This document shows, one piece after another, positions 1 to 7,842 of a DNA stretch of 34,745 bases. Every line of letters begins with the position of its first letter. The stretch's first letter is position 1. A program made the translations under genes and the position numbers. A model generated the notes under the pieces. The model did not search any database and was not told the DNA's origin. It saw nothing but the letters and a program-made list of their open reading frames with translations. Origin of the DNA: Bacteroidales bacterium (GTDB lineage: Bacteria; Bacteroidota; Bacteroidia; Bacteroidales; UBA10428); contig JAFGOR010000154.1 of assembly GCA_016926375.1 (NCBI GenBank), positions 1-34,745 of the forward strand, in the 5' to 3' direction.

Positions 1-125
1 AGTGTCTGTCCATAAAGTCCCATTTGCTGCGTTACGCTTGTCCGAAAATTGCTCATTTACGACTGGTAAACTCCGCATTTTCGGACTGCACAAGCCTTGC
101 AAATGGAACTCTCTGAACAGACACT
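1..125. repeat. Long imperfect palindrome (intergenic hairpin repeat)
   Basis: Position i pairs with position 126-i over the whole segment. The outer arms AGTGTCTGT (1-9) and ACAGACACT (117-125) are perfect, as are CATTTGC (21-27)/GCAAATG (99-105) and CCGAAAAT (42-49)/ATTTTCGG (77-84). The arms keep equal length and differ by scattered mismatches, so this is one long hairpin of about 60 bp per arm centred at 63. Similar long palindromes are common between genes in Bacteroidota genomes (general knowledge, not searched here). It may end the transcript of a gene left of the window, or be a non-autonomous repeat. It could continue left of base 1. Confidence 0.8.
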
Positions 126-213
126 TGACCTATTAGATATCTTGGCAACTTTATTGACAGACTCTAAATAGATAATAGCTTATTACAAATACACTGTCCC
201 TTTGGAGAGCTTG

Positions 214-229
214 TCCCGATTCATCGGGA
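214..229. repeat. Short palindrome upstream of the first GH43
   Basis: TCCCGAT and ATCGGGA form a 7-bp stem around a TC loop. It is followed by a G-rich stretch and lies about 60 bases before the GH43 start at 288. It could be part of a dispersed repeat or a leader-RNA hairpin. No promoter box with good spacing was recognised between 126 and 287. Confidence 0.5.
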
Positions 230-287
230 GGGCAGGGGGAGGACATTGGAAGTATTAACAAAATCATGGATCAACAATTTATATATT

Positions 288-2057
288 ATGAATAGAAATA
301 AACGCACTTTTATGAAGTTGAGACAAACAGCATTGTTGACTGTTTTGATTGCATTTGTAGCCTTTTTAAGTGTTCATGCTCAAAAAACAACCAAAGGAAA
401 GCCCGCAAAAAATGCACCGGTGTTTTCCCATGTGGTATACCAGGGAGATGATCAGGTGTATAATAATTTTCCTTTGAAACCCGGTGAATTTTACAATCCC
501 ATTCTGCAGGGTTGTTATCCCGATCCGAGCATTACAAAGAGAGGAGATGATTACTATCTGGTATGCTCGTCGTTTGCCATGTTCCCGGGAGTACCCATCT
601 TTCATTCCAACGACCTGGTAAACTGGAAACAGATTGGTCATGTACTCGACCGTACTTCGCAGCTAAAAGTAGAAGATTGCGGTATCAGCGCAGGTGTTTA
701 TGCACCTCAGATACTATACAACCCGAATAACGAAACCTTCTATATGATTACCACCCAGTTTTCAGGAGGTTTTGGCAATATTGTTGTAAAAACAAAAGAC
801 CCGATGCAGGGATGGAGCGATCCGTTCAAGCTGAATTTCAGCGGCATTGATCCGTCGTTATTCTTTGACGACAACGGGAAAGGTTATGTGATTCACAACG
901 ACGCACCCGACCGGGGCAAGGAATTGTATAACGGTCACCGGGTAATTAAAATCTGGGAATATGACATGGAAAAGGATCAGGTGGTTGCCGGAACCGATAA
1001 AATTATTGTAGATGGCGGCGTTGATCTTTCAAAGAAACCGATCTGGATTGAAGCACCACATATTTATAAGAAAAACGGCAAGTATTACCTGATGTGTGCT
1101 GAAGGGGGTACAGGCGATTGGCACAGTGAAGTGATTTTTGTAAGCGACAACCCGAAAGGACCCTATAAACCGGCACCCAATAATCCCATTCTGACCCAAC
1201 GGTATTTCCCCAAAGACCGGGCCAATAAGATAGACTGGGCCGGTCATGCCGACCTGGTGCCAGGACCCGACGGAAAGTATTACGGTGTGTTTTTGGCCAT
1301 CCGTCCGAACGAAAAGGACCGGGTGAATATCGGGCGCGAAACCTTTATTTTACCGGTTGACTGGACAGGTGAATTCCCGGTGTTTGAAAACGGACTGGTT
1401 CCGCTGGAGCCCAAGCTGAAAATGCCAGGGGGAGTGGCTGAAAACAAAACCGGAAAAGAGGGATTTTTGCCCAACGGTAATTTTACCTATACGGAGGATT
1501 TCACCTCTGATAAGCTCGATTACAGGTGGATAGGACTGCGAGGTCCCCGCGAGAATTTCATCTCGGTCAACAAGAATGGATTGCAGATCAATCCGTTTCA
1601 GACCAACATCAAGGAGGTTAAACCAACTTCTACTCTATTTTACAGGCAACAGCACAGCAATTTCACTTTCACCACCACACTGCAATACAAACCTGTTTCA
1701 GAAAAAGACCTGGCCGGACTGGTTTGTCTGCAGAGTGAAAGATTTAATTACGTGTTTGGCGTTACAAAAAAAGCAGATGCTTATTACCTGCTGCTGGAGC
1801 GGACCGAAAAAGGGCAGTCGAAAGTATTGGCAAGCACACCGATAGATATTAAAACTCCGGTTCAACTCCAGGTAAAGGGTGCCGGCGACAATTACACATT
1901 CAGTTACTCCCTCAATGGAACGGAATTTGTAAATTTGGGGGGTACTGTTTCGGGTGATATCCTTTCAACCAATGTGGCAGGCGGTTTTACAGGCTGTTTA
2001 ATTGGTTTGTATGCAACAGCTGCCAATGATTCCCAACCTGGTACATCCAATCAGTAA
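288..2057 (+). CDS. GH43 family glycosidase with C-terminal beta-sandwich (beta-xylosidase / alpha-L-arabinofuranosidase)
   Basis: Predicted exported enzyme of 589 aa that releases xylose or arabinose from pentosan oligosaccharides. The five-bladed GH43 propeller carries the expected carboxylates: base D79 (YPDPSI), pKa modulator D188 (GIDPSLFF) and acid E255 (WIEAPHIY). The C-terminal 200 or so residues look like the concanavalin-A-type GH43 C2 domain that narrows the active site of beta-xylosidases. A Sec signal peptide (hydrophobic stretch ending in SVHAQ) supports a start at ATG 288 or ATG 312; an upstream in-frame TTG at 246 only adds residues ahead of the signal peptide. It heads a plus-strand hydrolase operon, with 24 bp to the GH51 gene. 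Family assignment is firm; xylosidase versus arabinofuranosidase activity is inferred. Confidence 0.9.
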   Translation: MNRNKRTFMKLRQTALLTVLIAFVAFLSVHAQKTTKGKPAKNAPVFSHVVYQGDDQVYNNFPLKPGEFYNPILQGCYPDPSITKRGDDYYLVCSSFAMFPGVPIFHSNDLVNWKQIGHVLDRTSQLKVEDCGISAGVYAPQILYNPNNETFYMITTQFSGGFGNIVVKTKDPMQGWSDPFKLNFSGIDPSLFFDDNGKGYVIHNDAPDRGKELYNGHRVIKIWEYDMEKDQVVAGTDKIIVDGGVDLSKKPIWIEAPHIYKKNGKYYLMCAEGGTGDWHSEVIFVSDNPKGPYKPAPNNPILTQRYFPKDRANKIDWAGHADLVPGPDGKYYGVFLAIRPNEKDRVNIGRETFILPVDWTGEFPVFENGLVPLEPKLKMPGGVAENKTGKEGFLPNGNFTYTEDFTSDKLDYRWIGLRGPRENFISVNKNGLQINPFQTNIKEVKPTSTLFYRQQHSNFTFTTTLQYKPVSEKDLAGLVCLQSERFNYVFGVTKKADAYYLLLERTEKGQSKVLASTPIDIKTPVQLQVKGAGDNYTFSYSLNGTEFVNLGGTVSGDILSTNVAGGFTGCLIGLYATAANDSQPGTSNQ

Positions 2058-2081
2058 TCAGATAACCTAATTTTAGTATAA

Positions 2082-4118
2082 ATGAGGCATACAAAATCAC
2101 CATTGAAGCAAGTATCATGCAGCCGGCTGCATCAGGTGTGTTTACTCGCAATCGCTTTTTTGCTGGGTTCCACAGCTGTTTTTGCCCAAAAAAAGCCGGA
2201 AGGGAAAAAAATCAGTTCCGACCTCTTCGGGTTGTTTTTTGAGGATATCAATTATGCAGCCGATGGGGGGTTGTATGCCGAGTTGGTGCAAAACCGTTCG
2301 TTTGAGTATAGCCCTGAGGAACGACGCGGTTGGAACCCCTTCTCATACTGGGAATTTATTGTACCTGGCCATTCACTGGGCCAGATAAGTGTGGAAACAA
2401 AAGCACCCATCCATCCCAATAATCCGCATTATGTGGTGTTGAATGCCGAGTTCATTGGCAATTATCCACAAATTAAAGCTCATATTGAGCCAGGGGTTGG
2501 GTTAAAAAATTACGGATTTGATGGTATTGTTGTTCGACAGGGCGAAAAATATAATTTAACCCTGTTTGCTAAATTGCTTACCGGGAAATCAATGGATTTT
2601 CTGGTGAGCCTGCAAACACAAAAAGGGGAGGTATTGGCCCAAAGTAAAATGAATGTTTCCGAAGGTTCATGGCATAAATACGAAACGCAATTAACAGCAA
2701 CAGCAAACGCCGACAGCGCTTCGCTGATTCTTCTTGCAAAAACCAGTGGCGAAGTGGCTCTGGATATGATTTCGCTTTTTCCTGAAGAAACATTTAAAAA
2801 CCGCACCAATGGTTTGCGCGCCGACCTGGCTCAGAAACTGGCCGATTTACAGCCTCGTTTTATCCGGTTCCCGGGTGGATGCCTCGTTCACGGCAACAGC
2901 CTGAACAATATGTACCGTTGGCAAAACACCATTGGCCCTGTTGAGCAGCGCAAAGCACAGCGCAACATCTGGGGATACCACCAAACAACTGGTCTGGGTT
3001 ATTTCGAATTCTTTCAATTCTGTGAAGATATTGGTGCAAAGCCTGTACCCGTATTGCCCGCTGCCGTAAGTTGTCAGAATTCAGGAGGTACACATGTTAT
3101 TGGTGGTGCGGGCCAAAAAGCACTCCCCATGGATGAAATGGATGGTTATATTCAGGAGGTACTCGACCTGATTGAATGGGCAAACGGCCCGGCAACATCC
3201 ACATGGGGCGCTAAACGCGCTGCAGCAGGCCACCCCGATCCTTTTAATCTTCAATACCTGGGCATTGGTAACGAAGACAAGATGACGCCTGAATTTGAGG
3301 AACGTTTCCGTATGATTTGCAATGCGGTTAAAGAGAAATATCCTGAGATTACACTAATTGGAACATCAGGTCCTTTCCATAGCGGAAAGGACTTTGAAAA
3401 AGGCTGGGAAATTGCCAACGATATGAATATTCCCATTGTTGACGAGCATTATTATGTGCAGCCCGATTGGCTCCTGGCCAACCAATACCGCTACGACAAG
3501 TACGACCGCTCCAAAGGCAAGGTTTACCTGGGTGAATATGCTTCATGGGGGAACAAATTAAGAAATGCAATTGCCGAAGCCGCCTACCTTACCGGATTGG
3601 AGCGCAACGGAGATGTTGTTCACATGGCTTCCTATGCCCCAATGCTTGCAAAGAAGGGCTTTACACAATGGACTACAGATATGATATTTTTCGACAATCT
3701 GACCATTTGTCTCACGCCGAATTATTATGTGCAGAAATTATTCTCAACAAACCGGGGCGACACGTATTTCGACAAGGTTATTATAAAAGATCCAAAGGAT
3801 ACATTGCTTGCTGCCTCATGTGTAACCGACAGCAAAACCGGCGATATCATCCTGAAACTGGTGAATCCTGGAAATGATGAAAAAGTTATGAAAGTCAACC
3901 TTTCGGGTTTTAAAAATCTGCAGTCACAGGCTGAACTGACTCTGCTTACCGGAGCGGCTGATGCAGAAAATACTTTTGAAAATCTGACTCAAGTGATTCC
4001 GCAGGTTTCTTCGCTGAAGATTTCGAAGAACTATGATTGCAAAGTACCTGCGATGTCATTAACGGTGATCAGAATAAAGTCAGGAGCACATTCGGATATT
4101 AAGAAAAATATTCACTAA
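2082..4118 (+). CDS. GH51 alpha-L-arabinofuranosidase
   Basis: Predicted retaining exo-enzyme of 678 aa removing alpha-L-arabinofuranosyl side chains from arabinoxylan or arabinan. After a signal peptide (ending AVFAQ) the GH51 opening motif FGLFFEDINYAADGGLYAEL is seen, then a carbohydrate-binding-like beta-sandwich (about 100-230), a TIM barrel, and a C-terminal beta-sandwich. Acid/base E398 lies in LGIGNEDKM and nucleophile E485 in VYLGEYASWG, both as in the family. The length matches the long GH51 form with an N-terminal CBM4-like domain, rather than the roughly 500-residue AbfA form. It sits 24 bp after the GH43 and shares the substrate theme. There is a 94-bp gap to the next gene. Confidence 0.93.
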   Translation: MRHTKSPLKQVSCSRLHQVCLLAIAFLLGSTAVFAQKKPEGKKISSDLFGLFFEDINYAADGGLYAELVQNRSFEYSPEERRGWNPFSYWEFIVPGHSLGQISVETKAPIHPNNPHYVVLNAEFIGNYPQIKAHIEPGVGLKNYGFDGIVVRQGEKYNLTLFAKLLTGKSMDFLVSLQTQKGEVLAQSKMNVSEGSWHKYETQLTATANADSASLILLAKTSGEVALDMISLFPEETFKNRTNGLRADLAQKLADLQPRFIRFPGGCLVHGNSLNNMYRWQNTIGPVEQRKAQRNIWGYHQTTGLGYFEFFQFCEDIGAKPVPVLPAAVSCQNSGGTHVIGGAGQKALPMDEMDGYIQEVLDLIEWANGPATSTWGAKRAAAGHPDPFNLQYLGIGNEDKMTPEFEERFRMICNAVKEKYPEITLIGTSGPFHSGKDFEKGWEIANDMNIPIVDEHYYVQPDWLLANQYRYDKYDRSKGKVYLGEYASWGNKLRNAIAEAAYLTGLERNGDVVHMASYAPMLAKKGFTQWTTDMIFFDNLTICLTPNYYVQKLFSTNRGDTYFDKVIIKDPKDTLLAASCVTDSKTGDIILKLVNPGNDEKVMKVNLSGFKNLQSQAELTLLTGAADAENTFENLTQVIPQVSSLKISKNYDCKVPAMSLTVIRIKSGAHSDIKKNIH

Positions 4119-4212
4119 AGCTTATATTTACAATAACTATAATTAACCAGAGAACAACGTGTGGTTTTCGATGAGTTGCTGCTGAGTTGTTTACATAAAT
4201 AAAAATGAGACC

Positions 4213-6234
4213 ATGATACAGGCATTCTTTCAAAAATTCGTAAAAATTTGTCCGAAAACCGGTAAAATAAGAAGTTTTATTGTACCCGGAGGATTCTACA
4301 GGTTCTTATTTCCGGTAGTTGGTTTACTTGCTTTACTGTGGATTGCTTTTCGTGTAATACCCAAGCCCAGCAGAATAACATATCCCTGTATGAAAGCTGC
4401 AACCCCGCTGGCATCCGGATTTTTGGTTTACTTTGCGATTCTTGCCGCATCAGCTTTAACCTTTCTGAAAACCAAAAAGAAACTATTCCTTTCCCCGTAT
4501 TTTATGACCGGGGCAATTTTGGTCTTCGGTTTTACCGGTACTTACCTGGTTACAGACAATTCCAATAATGCCGATGTCGTTCTTCAGAATTCGGTTCATA
4601 TTGCCAATGCACCTACCGGTGAGGGAAAGGGTATTTTCCCGGGAAGGGTGGTATGGATTCATGAACCAGATGCAACCAACGAAAACTGCAACCCGACTTC
4701 AGTTGGCCACGCCTGGTGGATGGATGAGAATAATGACCAGGAAGTCATTGACAGCATGGTGAGCCAGGCAATACAAATACTGACCGGCCAGACAAATGAT
4801 GAAGAGGCCTGGGATGCAATTTTTAAATATCACAACAATACAAGAGGAAAAGGTAGTGTGGTGTATAGCCAGGGAGAAAAAATATTTATTAAAATCAATA
4901 ACGTAAGTGGCTGGGGTGGTAATTACAGCACAACAGATCTTTCTGTTGTTGAAAACTATGCGTATGGTATTTCTGAAACTTCACCACATGTAATTGTTGC
5001 TTTATTGAGGCAACTGGTTAACGTGGTAGGGGTTGCCCAGAATGATATATATATCGGTGACCCGCTCAGAAATACGTATAAGCATTGTTATGATATGTGG
5101 CACAGCGAATTTCCCGATATTCATTATGTGAGTCACGATAATTTTTCATCGTTGGGTCGAGAGCAGGTGGTAGCTAGCACAACAGCCAGAATTTTTTACT
5201 CCGACAAAGGAACGGTTCTTCGCGAGGATGTTTGGGATGCTGCCAGACCAGGCGGTGACCCGGTTACCAGCGATTATTTATATACCCTGTTTGAAGATGC
5301 GGAATACATTCTGAATATACCCGTGCTAAAGGGTCATAAGCGTGCCGGAGTGACCATGTTTGCAAAGAATCACTTTGGTTCTCATACCCGTGCTGATGCG
5401 TCGCATCTGCATAACGGACTGGTTGATCCTGAAGAAACGCCCAATAAGCCGGGTGTTAGCAGAACCGATTACGGAATGTACCGGGTTCAGGTTGATATTA
5501 TGGGACACCGTCTGCTTGGAGGAAAAACCCTTTTCTATTTAATGGATGCCCTATGGGCAGCTGATCAGGAAATCAGTTTTCCGAAAAAGTTTACCATGAC
5601 ACCGTTTAATACGGATTGGATGTCGTCGGTCTTTGCTTCATTTGATCCGGTTGCCATAGAATCGGTAGGTTATGATTTTCTGCGTTCGGAGTTCACTGCA
5701 ACCCGCAATTTGGGAGATGGTGCCGGTACCTATCCGCAGAAACCTGCTACTGATGATTATTTGCACCAGGCTTCTGATACAACCTTGTGGCCGGTGGGTA
5801 TTAAATACGATCCCGATGGAGATGGCATTCATCTGAAAAGTCTGGGAACACATGAACACTGGGACAATTCATCCGACAAACAATATTCCAGAAACCTCGG
5901 GTTAAATACCGGTATAGAGTTAGTCACTGAGGCAGTTATAACCGGAGTGGAAACCGGAAAAAATCATTATGACGGATACGGTCTGGATCAGAATTATCCA
6001 AATCCTTTCAAATACTCCACCCAGATTACCTATACCATTCCTGAAAATGCCAGGGTAATTGTTAAAGTATTTGACGCAGCCGGAAGGGAAATAGAGACCC
6101 TTGAGAACATGAACAGACAGGCAGGAAGCTACACAATAGCATTTGATGCGAAACAGCTTCCGAATGGTGAATATTACTACAGGCTTCAGGCCAACAAATA
6201 TGTGGCTACCAGGAAATTTATTTTAATGAGATAG
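4213..6234 (+). CDS. DUF362 domain protein with N-terminal membrane helices and T9SS C-terminal sorting domain
   Basis: Function unknown (673 aa). The N-terminus (about 25-120) holds roughly three hydrophobic segments rather than a simple signal peptide. The central part is DUF362-like: a LNIPVLKGH motif, a KNHFG motif, and a late FDPVAIESVGYDF segment of the DxvAvDs type. The last 80 or so residues are a typical type A T9SS sorting domain (QNYPNPFKYSTQI, then VKVFDAAGREI, then LPNGEYYYRLQ). Multiple membrane helices together with a T9SS tail is an odd combination, because T9SS clients are normally released to the periplasm by a cleavable signal. It lies between GH51 and GH43 genes; its stop codon abuts the next start (6237). 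A second DUF362 protein is encoded at 20704-21822. Domain call firm, role not known. Confidence 0.8.
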   Translation: MIQAFFQKFVKICPKTGKIRSFIVPGGFYRFLFPVVGLLALLWIAFRVIPKPSRITYPCMKAATPLASGFLVYFAILAASALTFLKTKKKLFLSPYFMTGAILVFGFTGTYLVTDNSNNADVVLQNSVHIANAPTGEGKGIFPGRVVWIHEPDATNENCNPTSVGHAWWMDENNDQEVIDSMVSQAIQILTGQTNDEEAWDAIFKYHNNTRGKGSVVYSQGEKIFIKINNVSGWGGNYSTTDLSVVENYAYGISETSPHVIVALLRQLVNVVGVAQNDIYIGDPLRNTYKHCYDMWHSEFPDIHYVSHDNFSSLGREQVVASTTARIFYSDKGTVLREDVWDAARPGGDPVTSDYLYTLFEDAEYILNIPVLKGHKRAGVTMFAKNHFGSHTRADASHLHNGLVDPEETPNKPGVSRTDYGMYRVQVDIMGHRLLGGKTLFYLMDALWAADQEISFPKKFTMTPFNTDWMSSVFASFDPVAIESVGYDFLRSEFTATRNLGDGAGTYPQKPATDDYLHQASDTTLWPVGIKYDPDGDGIHLKSLGTHEHWDNSSDKQYSRNLGLNTGIELVTEAVITGVETGKNHYDGYGLDQNYPNPFKYSTQITYTIPENARVIVKVFDAAGREIETLENMNRQAGSYTIAFDAKQLPNGEYYYRLQANKYVATRKFILMR

Positions 6235-6236
6235 TG

Positions 6237-7817
6237 ATGGGAAGAAGATGTTTTTCCGTTTTAGCTCAGCTGGTTGTATCGGCTTCCCATTTCCTGCTTT
6301 TGGGCCAGGCAGGGAAAGCGCAAAATCCAATCATTTATGCCGATGTGCCTGACATGTCCATGATTCGCGTGGATGACACGTATTACATGAGCAGCACCAC
6401 CATGCACATGAGTCCGGGTGTTCCCATTATGAAATCATTGGATCTGGTGAACTGGCAAATGGTGAATTATGCCTATGATATCCTTGATGATGTGGATTCA
6501 TTGAATCTTAACAACGGGAAAAGCAGCTATGGCAGAGGATCATGGGCTAGCTGCCTCCGATATCACAACAATACCTACTATGTCTCTACATTTACTGCCA
6601 CTACCGGTAAAACTTATATCTATTCCACAAAGAACATCGAAAAAGGTCCCTGGACCAAGATTTCATTTGCTCCTTCATTTCATGACAACACGCTGTTCTT
6701 TGATGATGATGGCCGTACGTACCTGATTTATGGCGCCGGCCGACTCAACATAGTGGAGTTAAATGAAGATCTTTCAGGCGTCAAACCCGGAACAGACCGG
6801 GTTCTTATTGAAAATGCCAGCCTTCCTGCAGGAGATAACATCATGCTGGGTGCCGAAGGTTCCCAGCTATTTAAAGTTAATGGCAAATACTATATTTTCA
6901 ATATCACCTGGCCCAGGGGCGGCATGCGTACTGTGGTTGTGCACAGGGCCGATAAGATAGCCGGCCCCTATGAAGGACGGCTTGTTTTGCAGGATTTGGG
7001 CGTGGCTCAGGGTGGAATGATTGACACACCCGAAGGTAACTGGTTTGCCTACCTGTTCCGCGATTTCGGTTCGGTTGGTCGCATTCCCTACCTGGTTCCT
7101 ATGAAATGGGAGGATGGTTGGCCGGTGCTGGGTGTTGAAGGGAAGGTGCCTGAAAAACTGAATCTTCCGGTCAGCAAAGGATTGATTCCCGGCATTGTTG
7201 CCAATGACGAATTCAGTCGCAAAAAAAAGGATGCTCCGTTGCCACTGGTATGGCAATGGAATCACAACCCCAACAACAAGCTCTGGTCGGTTAAAGCGCG
7301 GAAAGGGTATCTGCGCCTTACCACCGCGAGAATTGATACATCTTTTGAGATGACAAGAAATACATTGACTCAACGTACATTTGGGCCTGTATGTTCAGGT
7401 TCGACATATCTTGACATGAGCGGGATGAAAGATGGTGATTTTGCTGGTCTTTGTTTACTACAAAAGAAATTCGGACAAGTGGGCGTAAAAATTGAAAACG
7501 GAATGCCTTTCATTGTAATGGTTAACGCCGATTCAGGAAGGCCGATCGAAGCACAAAGTGTTCCACTCGCTCAAAAAAACATATATCTGAAAGCCGAATG
7601 TGATTTCAGAAACAAAACGGACCGGGGATATTTTTTTTACAGCCTCGATGGCAAAAAATGGATCCCAATTGGTGACCAGCTCAAAATGGAATACAGCTTG
7701 ATGCAACACTTCATGGGATACCGGTTCGGCTTGTTTAATTCTGCATCAAGTCAACCAGGTGGCTATGCCGATTTCGACTTTTTCCATATTAACAGTGAGA
7801 TTTCTTTGAAGGATTAA
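6237..7817 (+). CDS. GH43 family glycosidase, exported (ADVPDMSM type)
   Basis: Predicted exported pentosan exo-enzyme of 526 aa. ATG 6237 directly follows a GTG (6234) that overlaps the upstream stop; the ATG gives a good signal peptide ending GKAQ. The GH43 carboxylates can be placed: base D39 in ADVPDMSMIR, modulator D150 in FHDNTLFFDD, acid E207 in GAEGSQLFKVNGKYY. PDM replaces the more usual PDP after the base, a variant I recall from one Bacteroidota GH43 branch (probably subfamily 12; not searched). The C-terminal half (about 330-520) is again a beta-sandwich of the GH43 C2 type. Tight linkage with the upstream gene suggests translational coupling; the GH97 gene follows after 25 bp. 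Substrate (xylosyl or arabinosyl) not decidable from sequence. Confidence 0.88.
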   Translation: MGRRCFSVLAQLVVSASHFLLLGQAGKAQNPIIYADVPDMSMIRVDDTYYMSSTTMHMSPGVPIMKSLDLVNWQMVNYAYDILDDVDSLNLNNGKSSYGRGSWASCLRYHNNTYYVSTFTATTGKTYIYSTKNIEKGPWTKISFAPSFHDNTLFFDDDGRTYLIYGAGRLNIVELNEDLSGVKPGTDRVLIENASLPAGDNIMLGAEGSQLFKVNGKYYIFNITWPRGGMRTVVVHRADKIAGPYEGRLVLQDLGVAQGGMIDTPEGNWFAYLFRDFGSVGRIPYLVPMKWEDGWPVLGVEGKVPEKLNLPVSKGLIPGIVANDEFSRKKKDAPLPLVWQWNHNPNNKLWSVKARKGYLRLTTARIDTSFEMTRNTLTQRTFGPVCSGSTYLDMSGMKDGDFAGLCLLQKKFGQVGVKIENGMPFIVMVNADSGRPIEAQSVPLAQKNIYLKAECDFRNKTDRGYFFYSLDGKKWIPIGDQLKMEYSLMQHFMGYRFGLFNSASSQPGGYADFDFFHINSEISLKD

Positions 7818-7842
7818 TCAGAAACCAGGCAAATACAACAAT

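Noticed and set aside
246-287. TTG start extending the first GH43 by 14 residues
   Set aside because: It places extra residues ahead of a good signal peptide and has no ribosome site; ATG 288 or 312 is more likely.
6867-7373. Antisense open frame of 168 codons within the second GH43
   Set aside because: It lies wholly inside a well-supported gene, has no family motif and no plausible start context.
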